Part shown: in pieces, positions 7,969-16,588 of the stretch
Position numbering within the stretch: the first letter of the stretch is position 1
Layout of the letters: each line of letters begins with the position of its first letter
IMG/VR virus record: IMGVR_UViG_3300037202_000211
Span: 1 to 47,561 of that record
From: a virus
DNA: 47,561 nucleotides
Reading direction: 5' to 3' (one strand)
Made by a program: the position numbers and the translations under genes
The notes under the pieces: generated by a model
The model's database searches: none
The model's input: only the letters and a program-made list of their open reading frames with translations
Told to the model about the DNA's origin: nothing

Positions 7969-8724
7969 ATGCCACTACTGCCAACCATGAAAACGCAACC
8001 CAAGCCAGCCCTGGCCGACCTCACGGTGCTGGTTTATGGGCAAACGAAGATCGGGAAGTCGACGCTCTGCTCCAATGCGGACGGAACTGTCTTCCTCGCC
8101 ACCGAGCCGGGCCTGAACTCGCTCGATGTTTTTCAGGTGCCCATCCTGTCCTGGGATGACCTGCTGAATGCGTGCGCCGAAATCACCGACGGCAAACACC
8201 CCTTCAAAACGGTCATCATCGACACGATCGACAACGCCTACAAATTCTGCACGGACTACATCCTCAAGAAATTCAAGATCGAGCACGAGTCGGATCTCGG
8301 CTATGGCAAAGGGTATGCCATCGTCAACAACGAATTTCAGCGGGTGTTGACCAAGCTGGCGTTCCTGCCCTACGGCCTCTTTCTGGTGTCCCACGCGAAG
8401 GAGATCGAAGTGGAGACGCGCACGGCGAAGTATACGCGCATCGTGCCGACCCTGCCCGACAAGGCCCGGAAAATCGTACTCGGCATGGTGGACATGGTGC
8501 TGTTCTGCGACCTGGAACCGACGACCGGCGATGACGGCGTCGAGAGCATGCGGCGCGTGATTCGCACCAAGCCCAGTCTGTACTACGAGGCCGGTGATCG
8601 CACCGGGCGCCTGCCCGAGACCATCGACCTCGACTTCAAAAAGTTCCTCGAGGCGTTCACCGCGGCGGCCACGCCGTTGAAGACGCCGGCAGTTCCGAAA
8701 CCCGCAGCCGTGACAGCAAAGTGA
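7969..8724 (+). CDS. Sak4-like RecA-fold ATPase (phage nucleotide-binding protein)
   Basis: A 251-residue ATPase with the Walker A motif 'GQTKIGKST' (residues 24-32), a Walker B-type strand 'FKTVIIDTIDNAY' (about 80) and a conserved 'GLFLVSHAKEIEVET' strand. This matches the phage AAA_24/Sak4 group, distant RecA relatives that work with single-strand binding proteins in homologous recombination. A DUF669 protein follows directly, as is usual for Sak4 modules. The open frame begins at 7870, but ATG 7969, with AAGGAG at 7951-7956, is preferred. The spacing is slightly long, and ATG 7987 is possible. The C-terminal 25 residues are Pro/Ala-rich. Confidence 0.85.
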   Translation: MPLLPTMKTQPKPALADLTVLVYGQTKIGKSTLCSNADGTVFLATEPGLNSLDVFQVPILSWDDLLNACAEITDGKHPFKTVIIDTIDNAYKFCTDYILKKFKIEHESDLGYGKGYAIVNNEFQRVLTKLAFLPYGLFLVSHAKEIEVETRTAKYTRIVPTLPDKARKIVLGMVDMVLFCDLEPTTGDDGVESMRRVIRTKPSLYYEAGDRTGRLPETIDLDFKKFLEAFTAAATPLKTPAVPKPAAVTAK

Positions 8725-8746
8725 GTTTCCCAAAGGAGATCAGCAT

Positions 8747-9205
8747 ATGAGCAAACGAGCGATTGACCTTTCGCAGTTTGATGACGAGTTCCGCGCCGAG
8801 CAACCCGAGGAGCGGGGCGACTACGAAACCGTGCCCGACGGTAAGTACCAGGTGGCCGTCGAGAAGGTGGAACTGACCGAGGCGCAAAGCACCGGCAACC
8901 CGATGTTGAAGTGGACCCTGCGGGTGATCGCGCCGAAGTTCATCGACCGCCTGATGTGGCGCAACAGCGTCATCACCCACAACACGCTGAAGTACGTGAA
9001 GACGGACCTGCATCTCTGCGGTCTGGATCTCGACAAAATCTCCGAATTGCCAAAGCACCTGAAGAAGTTGCTTGACGTGAAGCTCGAAGTTACCAAGAAG
9101 ACCAAGGGCGACAACGAGAACATCTTCTTCAACCGGCGCATAGAGAACGACCGCACGCCCAGCAAGTTCCGCCAGGAGGCGGGCGACGCGCTTGTCCCGT
9201 TCTAG
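8747..9205 (+). CDS. DUF669 protein, probable single-strand DNA-binding partner
   Basis: A 152-residue DUF669 protein. It starts 'SKRAIDLSQFDDEF', contains 'VPDGKYQVAVEKVELTEAQ' and 'GNPMLKWTLRVI' (an OB-like beta region), and ends in a basic stretch. In many phages DUF669 proteins lie next to Sak4 ATPases and are thought to act as single-strand DNA-binding proteins. AAAGGAG about 9 bases before ATG 8747 supports the start. Its 3' end overlaps the ERCC4 nuclease gene by 14 bases. Confidence 0.85.
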   Translation: MSKRAIDLSQFDDEFRAEQPEERGDYETVPDGKYQVAVEKVELTEAQSTGNPMLKWTLRVIAPKFIDRLMWRNSVITHNTLKYVKTDLHLCGLDLDKISELPKHLKKLLDVKLEVTKKTKGDNENIFFNRRIENDRTPSKFRQEAGDALVPF

Positions 9206-9641
9206 CCAGCAGCCAGTGACGTTGCTGGTGGACACCCGCGAACAGGAGCCTTACTCCTTCGATGCCCGGTTGGTGACGGTTGAGCGCCGCGCGCTGCCAG
9301 CCGGGGACTACTCAGTCGCGGGCCTCGAGGGTGTGGTCGCGGTGGAGCGGAAGACGCTGGACGATTTTGTCTCCACGGTAATCCACAGCCGGCCGCGATT
9401 CCGCGAAGAGTTGAAGAAGCTCGAGGGCTACCGGGCTGCGTGTGTGGCGGTCGAGGGGAGCCTCCTCGATGTCCTGATGCACCGTTACAGGGGCGATGCC
9501 CACCCGAACGCGGTGCTTGGGAGCGCGCTGTCCATCATCCTCGACTACCGCATTCCGGTGTTTTTCTGTTCCAGCCGGCAGGCGGCCTGCCAGTTCGTCC
9601 AGGCCTATCTGCTCGGCGCACATGCGAGGTGGAATGCATGA
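9192..9641 (+). CDS. ERCC4-type nuclease
   Basis: A structure-specific nuclease of the XPF/MUS81 (ERCC4) family. It has 'VTLLVDTREQEPYSF' (the DTRE acid motif), 'LPAGDYSV' (the GDY motif) and 'VAVERKTLDDFVSTV' (the ERK..D catalytic motif). The length (149 residues) is normal for phage versions, which lack the helicase and HhH parts. It probably trims branched intermediates during recombination-dependent replication. TTG 9192, with GGAGG 11 bases upstream, is taken as the start; GTG 9216 is also possible. The gene overlaps both neighbours, ending in an ATGA overlap with the helicase gene. Confidence 0.9.
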   Translation: MSRSSQQPVTLLVDTREQEPYSFDARLVTVERRALPAGDYSVAGLEGVVAVERKTLDDFVSTVIHSRPRFREELKKLEGYRAACVAVEGSLLDVLMHRYRGDAHPNAVLGSALSIILDYRIPVFFCSSRQAACQFVQAYLLGAHARWNA

Positions 9642-11830
9642 CGAAGACAGCAGCCGCGGAGGATCGGTCGTGTCTCCGCGGCATCGTAGAGACCGTCTTC
9701 TATTCGGGGCCCACGTTCAGCGCCGGGCGGCTCCGCACGGCGGACGGCGCGCTGGTGAATTTCGCCGGGAAGGTGTTCGCGAGGCCGAGCGATGCGGTGC
9801 GCCTGGAAGGGCAGTGGGCCAACCACCCGAAATACGGACGCCAGTTCACGGTGGAATGTCTCGCCTACGACCTGGAGATGGACCCGGATGGCTTGGCCAA
9901 CTTTCTGGCTAATCACCCCGACGTGAAGGGCATCGGCCCGGCCAAAGCCCGGCTCATAGCGGACCGGTTTGGCATTGGGTTCGATACCGCGATTCGAAGT
10001 AACCCCGAAGCGGTTGCTGCCGTGGCGAAAGTACCGCTGGAGGCGGTCATGGCATTGCAGCAGATCTGGGTGGCCAACAGCGCCTTCAACGCGGCCATGA
10101 CGTACCTGTCGCGGTACGGCCTGACCCACCACCAGGTGACCACGCTGGTGGATCGGTTCGGCAGCCAGGTGGTGCCGATCCTGGAACGCGACCCATATGT
10201 GCTAATGCGCGAGATCGCGGGCTTCGGCTTCAAGCGCGTGGATAAGATCGCGCGCAAGATGGGCACGCCCAAGGATCTCCCCTCCCGGACTCGCGCCGGA
10301 ATCCACTACTGCGTCCTCGCGGCAATGGACGACGGTGACTGCTGGGTGGAGTACGAAGATCTGCTGGACCGCGCCAACACGTTGCTGGTCATGGACACGC
10401 TGGACAGCCGTGACGTCATCGAAGGCCACCTGGAGGCGTTAATCGCCGAGGGTGTCCTCTTCTCCCAACCCTTCGAGCGATTGGTGGTCGCCGACCCCGA
10501 GATCCACAAGATGGAGCGTGAGTTGGCGGAGGTGTTGCGGACGGCCTGCGCGCCGAACCCGCACCCCGTCGGGGAACAGGACGCTCTACTGGACGCCGAG
10601 GGATCCGAGTTGAACCCGGAGCAAAGGGCAGCGGTGATGAACGCGCTGTCCTACTCCATCTCGCTGATGACCGGCGGCGCAGGCAGCGGAAAAACTTATG
10701 CGGTCTCGACTATCGCCAGCATCGCCGACCTGCTGGAACTGCGCGTCGTGCTGGCCGCCCCCACCGGCAAGGCAGCCAAACGCCTTGAACAGGTCGTTGG
10801 GCACGAAGCAAGCACCATCCACCGCCTGCTGGGCTTCAACGGCCACACCTATTCCCGCGACGCCCTGAACCCGATCGAGGCGGACATTCTGGTGATCGAC
10901 GAAGTCTCCATGGTGGATGTCCCGCTCGCCTGGCGGCTGTTTCAGGCCGTCAATCGTGAGAAGACCGCTGTGGTTCTGGTCGGTGATCACAACCAGTTGC
11001 CGCCGGTAGGTCCGGGGAACCTGCTTCGGGACCTCGTGAAATCGCGCGCCATCCCGACCACGGTCCTCACCAGGATCATCCGCCAGGCGGGCGAACTGAA
11101 GGAGAATTCCACCGCAATCCTTGCCGGTGAAGTGCGCCCCACCTCGGAGGTAAAGAGCGGGCTGCGACGGCCCTGGTACGTCGTCGACAAGTTCACCGAC
11201 ACTGGCGATCTGCGGCGCATGCTGCTGCTCCTGTTCAACGAAGTCCTGCGCGAGAGGCTCGGGTACGACCTCGTCCGCGACGTCCAGGTGCTGACGCCAA
11301 CGCACAAGGGGCCACTGGGGACGGTCGAGTTGAACATCGAGTTGCAGCGACTGCTCCAGAGGAAGCTGTTTCAGTTCGATGTTCCGGATGTCGATGCGGG
11401 GCACAAGCCACGCCTCTATCCCGGCGACAAAGTGATCCAGACGAAAAACGATTACGAACTGGGCGTCATGAACGGCGCGATGGGCATCGTGGTTAGCGCC
11501 GATGCCAAGGCGGGGCTGGCAGTAGATTTTGATGGCCGGCTAGTCGAAATCAAAAGCGGCAGCGATGCTCTCGGCAATATTCAACTGGCCTATGTCACCT
11601 CCATTCACAAAGTGCAGGGTTCGGAGTTTCCTTGTGCCGTTGTCGTGGCGCATAAATCGCATTCCTTCATGCACCATCGCAATCTGCTCTATACGGCGGT
11701 GACCCGCGCCAAGGAATCGGTGATCATCCTGGGGGACCGCTGGGGAATCGAGCATTGCGCCCAGAAGCGCCAGGTGGACCAGCGGAACACGTTTCTGTCC
11801 TTCCTGCTCGGGTCGGAGTCGCAGCGGTGA
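9638..11830 (+). CDS. recD2: RecD2-like SF1B DNA helicase
   Basis: A 730-residue 5'-3' helicase. The N-terminal half has RecD2-type helix-hairpin-helix repeats ('NHPDVKGIGPAKARLIADRF', 'IAGFGFKRVDKIARKMG'). Helicase motifs follow: Walker A 'TGGAGSGKTYA' near 345, 'LAAPTGKAAKRL' (Ia), Walker B 'VIDEVSMVD' near 418, 'GDHNQLPPVGPG' (III), and 'VTSIHKVQGSEF' (V/VI region) near 650. It probably unwinds DNA in phage replication or recombination. The frame is open from 9440, but ATG 9638 overlaps the ERCC4 stop and is the natural start. The 3' end overlaps the primase GTG (GTGA). Confidence 0.92.
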   Translation: MTKTAAAEDRSCLRGIVETVFYSGPTFSAGRLRTADGALVNFAGKVFARPSDAVRLEGQWANHPKYGRQFTVECLAYDLEMDPDGLANFLANHPDVKGIGPAKARLIADRFGIGFDTAIRSNPEAVAAVAKVPLEAVMALQQIWVANSAFNAAMTYLSRYGLTHHQVTTLVDRFGSQVVPILERDPYVLMREIAGFGFKRVDKIARKMGTPKDLPSRTRAGIHYCVLAAMDDGDCWVEYEDLLDRANTLLVMDTLDSRDVIEGHLEALIAEGVLFSQPFERLVVADPEIHKMERELAEVLRTACAPNPHPVGEQDALLDAEGSELNPEQRAAVMNALSYSISLMTGGAGSGKTYAVSTIASIADLLELRVVLAAPTGKAAKRLEQVVGHEASTIHRLLGFNGHTYSRDALNPIEADILVIDEVSMVDVPLAWRLFQAVNREKTAVVLVGDHNQLPPVGPGNLLRDLVKSRAIPTTVLTRIIRQAGELKENSTAILAGEVRPTSEVKSGLRRPWYVVDKFTDTGDLRRMLLLLFNEVLRERLGYDLVRDVQVLTPTHKGPLGTVELNIELQRLLQRKLFQFDVPDVDAGHKPRLYPGDKVIQTKNDYELGVMNGAMGIVVSADAKAGLAVDFDGRLVEIKSGSDALGNIQLAYVTSIHKVQGSEFPCAVVVAHKSHSFMHHRNLLYTAVTRAKESVIILGDRWGIEHCAQKRQVDQRNTFLSFLLGSESQR

Positions 11831-14800
11831 GCGCCGCGACGATTGACGTCCACGCGTATTACCGGCAAGCCACCGACGTCGATATCGGCGAAATCGCCCG
11901 CGAGCTGCTGGGCGGCAGAATCACGCAGGAATCGGCGAAAACCCTATTCTGCGACTGCCCCAATCATCGCAGCCAATCGCACCGGTCGTTGCATGTCTGG
12001 CTCGACAAGCAAGGCTGGTTTTGCCACGCCTGTGGTGTGGGTGGCGACGTCCTGCAGCTGGTCGAGTTTATCCAGCATGGCGGCGTCACGCGGGGCCAGT
12101 CCGGAAACATGCCGGAGTCGCACCGGCAGGCACGGGATTTCCTGGCGGCCCGGGTCGGTTTGCCGCCGCTATCGCAGCTCGGGCGCAGCCCGGAGGAACT
12201 GGCAGCAGTCGAGGAAGACCATTGCCTCACTTTGCGCGTACGGGAGGCGCTCACCGCCGTCGCGGACCTTTATCATGAGCGGCTCATGCGGAACGCCGAC
12301 GTCCTCGCGTGGTTCCAGGAGAAATACCGAATCGGTGAGGAAACGGCGGCCAGGCTGAAGGTCGGTTTCGCTGACAACGGCGCGGAGAGCGTGATCCGGA
12401 CGTTATTGAACGGACCAGGCGCCTTCACCCCGCGCGAGCTGACCGCGACGTCGGCATTCCGCCCCACCGCTCAGGATGGGCTCGTTGCGTTCTTCGATGG
12501 CCGGATCGTATTTCCGTACTGGAGCCGGGGCCAGGTCGTGTTCATGATTGGGCGCCGCACCCCGTGGACGCCCGATCACGAATGGGAGAAATCGAAGTAT
12601 AAGAAGCTGGCCGTCCGCAACGACCGTAACAACGGCCACGTTGCGCCTTGCATCCGGAACGACGTTCTCTACAACGAAGACGTGCTTCTGACTCGCCCGG
12701 AGCGGGTCATCATCACCGAGGGAGTCACCGATTGCATTTCCCTGATGGAGCACGGATTCCCGGTGGTGTCGCCGGTGACGGTTCAGATCCGCGAGGCGGA
12801 TTGGGAACGATTGCTGCCGAAGCTGAACGGCGTCAAAACGGTTTACATCTGCCAGGACAATGAGGTCTCGGCCGCTGGCCTCAACGGGGCGTTGCGCACG
12901 GCGCGCGCCCTGGCAGCGCGTGGCATCCTCACGCGCGTGGCCGCACTACCGCTTGGGGAAAAACAGCAGCACGCCCGGCAAGAACTGAAGGACAGCTTCG
13001 GTGTGGATGCCGCCGTCGGTCCGCGCGAGATGGCCAAGCGGCTCGAGGGCCGCACCGCGGATGATATAGAGCGGGCCGAAACGCTCCTGGCCGATGCCAA
13101 GATCGACGTCAACGAGTTCTTCGCCGCCGGCAAGACCGCCGCGGATTTCGAAACCATACTCACCGCAGCAGAGACGCCACTGGAAATGGCGATTGCGAAA
13201 CTCGATTCCGGCACGCCAGAAGATCATCTGGAAGGCCTTCTCGATCCGATTCTTCAGGAAGTCGGGCAGATGGGGCCAATCGAGCGGGAACGCCACCTCC
13301 GGCTGATACAGGCCCGCTGTGGGAAGTCCAAGCTGCCCGTCAGCGTCTTGCGCCAGCAGTTGAAGGTCGTAGTGCTGGATAATAGCGCGCGCAAGAAGCA
13401 TTCCCGCACTCGGGCCGGCGCGGCGGCGGGTGGCGAGCCCAGCGGCAACACCGTTTTTCCCAAAATCCAGATCAATGATCGCCAGTTGCGGGAGATCGTC
13501 TCCGAAGGATGGTTCGCTGTCCATCGCGCCAACCAGCACGGCTGCAGCATCTATCCCCACACCCCTTTTCTGTTTCATCGCGCCGGGAGCCTTGTGCGGC
13601 TGGTCATCGGCGAGTTTGGTCCGGAGATCGACGAGATGGACGAGGATGCCGTCTTCGGATTGCTAGCACGCACTGCAGACTGGCATCGGGCGGCCGAAGA
13701 CGCCGACGTCGAGACATCCCCGCCCCGAGACGCCGCGCGCGACATGCTGGCTTACCCCGATTTGCACCTGCCGATGCTGGAGGGCGTCATCAGCACTCCT
13801 GTGTTCGGCCGCCATGGGGAGTTGATTATGACTGACGGTTACCATCAGGACGACCGCCTGTGGTTGTCTCCGGACCCCAACCTTGAGTTGGGAACCATCC
13901 CCGACGAGCCGACGGCGGAAGCCATCGCCGCGGCGCGGGCACTGTTGATCGACGACTTGCTGGTGGACTTCCCATTTGTGGATGACTCTGACCGCGCGCA
14001 TGCGATCGCAGCGATGATCCTGCCGTTCATCCGGCGAATGATCGACGGGCCAACTCCCATGCACCTGATTGAGGCACCGACCATGGGATCCGGCAAGGGA
14101 CTGCTGGCCAACCTGATCTCCGTCGCCGCCACGGGCGCCGCTTGCGAAGCCCGCACGCTGCCGGAGAGCGAGGACGAAATACGCAAAATGCTCACCGCCG
14201 AGTTGATGAAGGGCCGCCCTATCGTCCTCCTGGACAATGCCAATGACCGCAAGCAAATGCACTCGTCGTCGCTCGCATCCGTGCTTACGTCCGTCCGATG
14301 GACCGACCGTAAGCTCGGCGAGTCCATTATGGCCTCGGTGCCCAACCACGCCGTTTGGCTGATGACGGGCAACAACCCGAACCTGCATCTGGAACTCACA
14401 CGCCGTTGCATTCGGGTGCGGATCGATCCGCGCGTGGACCGCCCCTGGAAGCGCACGTCGTTCAAACACCCTGAGGTCACCACTTGGGCCACGGAGAACC
14501 GGTCGGCTCTGGTGAGTGCCATCGTCACCCTGATTCGCGCGTGGATGGCGGCCGGCAAACCCCTCGACCGTGCGCGGCTCGGCTCTTTCGAACGATGGTC
14601 CAGCGTCATCGGCGGCATTCTCAAGATCGCCGGCGTCCCCGGTTTCCTGGCCAACCTCGACCAACTGTACGAAGCCGCCGACGTCGAAGGACAAGCATGG
14701 CGGGAGTTCACTGCGGCCTGGTGGCAGGCATTCCGGGGTGAGCCCAAGAAAGTCAGTGAACTGAACCAGTTCTGTGAAGAGCGTGAGCTCATGCTGCGGT

Positions 14801-15369
14801 TGCGCGGGGACGGCTCCGCCCGGTCGCAGCAAACCAGGCTGGGGAGCGCTCTCGGCAGTTACCGCGATCGTTCCTTCGACGGCCTTCGGATCTTGTGGGC
14901 CGGAGCGGCCTCCAAACATAAAGGCGTCGCCATGTACTCCCTGGAGACGGCTGACGAATCCGCGAGTTGGGGACCTTGGGGACCTTCTGGGGACCTTGGC
15001 GACAAAGGTCCCCACGATTCAAGTGCAAATGATTCAGGGGATTGCGGTCTATTTGGGGACCTTGGGGACCTTGAAGGGGTTCCTCCGCGTGTAGAGACAG
15101 ATTTCTCGCAATGTCCTGAAGGAGCGCAAATAGACACACGCGCGCACGTGTGTATAGAAGGTGGCGCTAACGTCCCCAACGTCCCCAAGGTCCCCATTTC
15201 GTCCGCAAGTGATTGCAGCGAAAGGGCAGATCTTTTGGGGACCTCGGACAGCAAGGTCCCCACAACGTCCCCAACCGCATCCGAGGTCCCCAAGACGCCA
15301 AATCGGGCACGGGTGGATCTCGCCGATTTCAGAGAACGGCCCATGCCGCCCGACGGGAAGCGGTCATGA
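11827..15369 (+). CDS. Large primase: CHC2 zinc finger, Toprim and C-terminal ATPase
   Basis: An 1180-residue replication protein. The CHC2 zinc finger lies at 42-70 (Cys44, His47, Cys66, Cys69; 'CDCPNHRSQ', 'FCHACGVGGDV'). The Toprim domain begins at 'VIITEGVTDCISLMEHGF' (about 295, catalytic Glu), with 'VYICQDNE' near 341. A P-loop domain has 'APTMGSGKG' near 751, an acidic 'IVLLDNAND' and sensor-like 'AVWLMTGNNPN', so primase and a helicase-like ATPase share one chain. From about 1040 the chain is Gly/Pro/Asp-rich and probably disordered; its DNA is full of GGGGACC boxes. GTG 11827 overlaps the helicase stop; the frame open upstream to 11755 lies within the helicase gene. It would prime phage replication. 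Confidence 0.88.
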   Translation: MSAATIDVHAYYRQATDVDIGEIARELLGGRITQESAKTLFCDCPNHRSQSHRSLHVWLDKQGWFCHACGVGGDVLQLVEFIQHGGVTRGQSGNMPESHRQARDFLAARVGLPPLSQLGRSPEELAAVEEDHCLTLRVREALTAVADLYHERLMRNADVLAWFQEKYRIGEETAARLKVGFADNGAESVIRTLLNGPGAFTPRELTATSAFRPTAQDGLVAFFDGRIVFPYWSRGQVVFMIGRRTPWTPDHEWEKSKYKKLAVRNDRNNGHVAPCIRNDVLYNEDVLLTRPERVIITEGVTDCISLMEHGFPVVSPVTVQIREADWERLLPKLNGVKTVYICQDNEVSAAGLNGALRTARALAARGILTRVAALPLGEKQQHARQELKDSFGVDAAVGPREMAKRLEGRTADDIERAETLLADAKIDVNEFFAAGKTAADFETILTAAETPLEMAIAKLDSGTPEDHLEGLLDPILQEVGQMGPIERERHLRLIQARCGKSKLPVSVLRQQLKVVVLDNSARKKHSRTRAGAAAGGEPSGNTVFPKIQINDRQLREIVSEGWFAVHRANQHGCSIYPHTPFLFHRAGSLVRLVIGEFGPEIDEMDEDAVFGLLARTADWHRAAEDADVETSPPRDAARDMLAYPDLHLPMLEGVISTPVFGRHGELIMTDGYHQDDRLWLSPDPNLELGTIPDEPTAEAIAAARALLIDDLLVDFPFVDDSDRAHAIAAMILPFIRRMIDGPTPMHLIEAPTMGSGKGLLANLISVAATGAACEARTLPESEDEIRKMLTAELMKGRPIVLLDNANDRKQMHSSSLASVLTSVRWTDRKLGESIMASVPNHAVWLMTGNNPNLHLELTRRCIRVRIDPRVDRPWKRTSFKHPEVTTWATENRSALVSAIVTLIRAWMAAGKPLDRARLGSFERWSSVIGGILKIAGVPGFLANLDQLYEAADVEGQAWREFTAAWWQAFRGEPKKVSELNQFCEERELMLRLRGDGSARSQQTRLGSALGSYRDRSFDGLRILWAGAASKHKGVAMYSLETADESASWGPWGPSGDLGDKGPHDSSANDSGDCGLFGDLGDLEGVPPRVETDFSQCPEGAQIDTRAHVCIEGGANVPNVPKVPISSASDCSERADLLGTSDSKVPTTSPTASEVPKTPNRARVDLADFRERPMPPDGKRS
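14969..15291. repeat. Cluster of GGGGACC boxes in both orientations (candidate origin)
   Basis: At least ten GGGGACC/GGTCCCC copies lie in about 320 bases. Forward: 14969, 14978, 14989, 15055, 15064 and 15237. Reverse: 15007, 15189, 15255 and 15285. Reverse GTCCCC near-copies lie near 15172, 15181 and 15267. The first two are in tandem with 9-base spacing. They lie in the 3' end of the primase gene. Iteron-like arrays inside a replication gene recall the lambda origin inside O, but no AT-rich element is obvious. Confidence 0.7.
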
Positions 15370-16055
15370 GCCCGCAGCCAGCGGTTGTTCCTTCGAGCAC
15401 GTCGGCGCGCGGCCATTTGTTCGTCTCAACGGCGCTCGACAAGTGGTTCACCGAGCACGCCGCCGCGTTCGCCCGCGACGTGCAAATCGACGACATTGCG
15501 TACCGGCGGCTTGATCCCGAATACTACGCCTGGCTGCGGTCCAGGATGATGCTGGCGAAGTTAGCCGCCAGTGCCGGCCAGATTGGGATTGATGCGTTTG
15601 ACGAACTGCGCCACCGGTTCAACACGATCCACCAGTGGGCGCTTGACCGCTTCGGCGAAGCGGCGTTGATTGGTGCCGCCAGGGGCTTCGGCCATCGCGA
15701 GTACACCCCGCCGGTCGCAGAACCAGAGCCACAGTATCGCGCCATCGTGCCGGCGTGCACGGATCGGAACACGGTGGCGTTCTCGCCGGAGTCCGCCGCG
15801 CTCGTCGATGCGATTCGCGACCGCGCTCTCGCCTTGGGCTGGACGCACGAAAGCCTCTACCAGACGCGCGGTTCGCTGCGTTTCCCCCTGGGGAGCGATT
15901 ACGGCCTGGTCTGCTACCTGAAGCCAGGTGATCGCATTGGCGACGTGACCACGCACTCTATCGAGATCATTCTGCCGAACAACATCCGCCAGCGACTCTA
16001 CAACCCAAACGTGGACCAGCCGTGGATCAGGCGGGTCGCCCGCGAAGAATCTTGA
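15366..16055 (+). CDS. Hypothetical protein, 229 residues
   Basis: I do not recognise a domain. ATG 15366 overlaps the primase stop (ATGA), so it is translationally coupled to replication genes. Residues 20-115 are mainly helical ('YYAWLRSRMMLAKLAASAGQ', 'IHQWALDRFGEAALIGAARG'). The C-terminal part looks alpha/beta, with 'LVDAIRDRALALGWTHESLY' and then a strand-rich end. There is no membrane segment or Cys motif. The frame is open upstream to 15213 inside the primase gene; that part is repeat-derived and unlikely to be translated. Confidence 0.7.
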   Translation: MSPQPAVVPSSTSARGHLFVSTALDKWFTEHAAAFARDVQIDDIAYRRLDPEYYAWLRSRMMLAKLAASAGQIGIDAFDELRHRFNTIHQWALDRFGEAALIGAARGFGHREYTPPVAEPEPQYRAIVPACTDRNTVAFSPESAALVDAIRDRALALGWTHESLYQTRGSLRFPLGSDYGLVCYLKPGDRIGDVTTHSIEIILPNNIRQRLYNPNVDQPWIRRVAREES

Positions 16056-16167
16056 TCTGCGACCGGACACTTTTCCCGCGTTTCGCGTATATTTCCAGTG
16101 AAGGCGCTGTTCGACAGGCGAGCGCAAAGCGCACCCTCCGATAGATTCCCTCCAAATCTGTAGCTCC

Positions 16168-16185
16168 TTGCGGGCATACCCGCAA
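16168..16185 (+). other. Hairpin in the 5' leader of the 108-residue gene
   Basis: TTGCGGG and CCCGCAA form a perfect 7-bp stem around CATA, 26 bases before ATG 16212. A weaker AGATT/AATCT pair lies just upstream, near 16143-16159. There is no T-run. It may be an RNA structure affecting translation or an operator. The rest of the 156-base gap shows nothing I can name. Confidence 0.3.
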
Positions 16186-16211
16186 TCCCACCTGGGCAGC
16201 ACACGAGAGCC

Positions 16212-16538
16212 ATGCGCAAAAATATCCGAATCGAAAACCCGGTGTCCGAGTGTGGATTCACATCGAAGAATCGCGCCAACCGCTTTGTAGCCCAGGGGCG
16301 AGCGGAGTGGGTGCAGGCCGGAATCTCAATCCGATTCATCCAGTCGGACCACCGGAATGCTTCTGCGCAGAAGTCCGTGGACCACACGCGCTGGTCGTAT
16401 GACCGGGCGGCGAACACCGGAATGGCGCAGATCGCTGAGTTGGCGAACCTGCCCATGATCCGGCCTGCTGTACTCATGGGAATCGGCCGACGGAAGGGCG
16501 CCAGCAGGCACACGTTCCTGGCAACGCAGGGGCTCTGA
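16212..16538 (+). CDS. Hypothetical protein, 108 residues
   Basis: A small, basic, soluble protein. Its first half has 'CGFTSKNRANRFVAQGRAEW', which looks like a phage family I cannot name, and the second half ends in a basic, Gly-containing tail ('GIGRRKGASRH'). No signal peptide, membrane span or metal-binding Cys cluster is visible. ATG 16212 has GAGAG a few bases upstream. It stands between two hairpin-containing gaps, so it could be its own transcription unit. Confidence 0.6.
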   Translation: MRKNIRIENPVSECGFTSKNRANRFVAQGRAEWVQAGISIRFIQSDHRNASAQKSVDHTRWSYDRAANTGMAQIAELANLPMIRPAVLMGIGRRKGASRHTFLATQGL

Positions 16539-16554
16539 CGCCGGTGACCAAAAC

Positions 16555-16575
16555 GACTGCGGAAATTCCGCAGTC
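16555..16575. repeat. 21-bp perfect palindrome, copy 2 (intergenic)
   Basis: It is identical to the palindrome at 5676-5696 and lies 16 bases after the stop of the 108-residue gene, just before a small zinc-ribbon gene. As RNA it could also form an 8-bp stem with an AAATT loop. A 12-codon GTG-started reading (16543-16581) across it spells KTTAEIPQSV, echoing the ParB-like protein. Confidence 0.8.
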
Positions 16576-16588
16576 AGTTTGAACCCGC

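Noticed and set aside
13663-15015. 450-residue minus-strand frame opposite the primase gene
   Set aside because: The primase motifs on the + strand are unambiguous; the antisense frame shows no domain and has an Arg/Gly/His-rich shadow composition.
16543-16581. Twelve-codon GTG frame over the second palindrome (ends KTTAEIPQSV)
   Set aside because: It is too short, has no ribosome site, and is forced largely by the palindrome sequence; kept only as a clue to the palindrome's origin.
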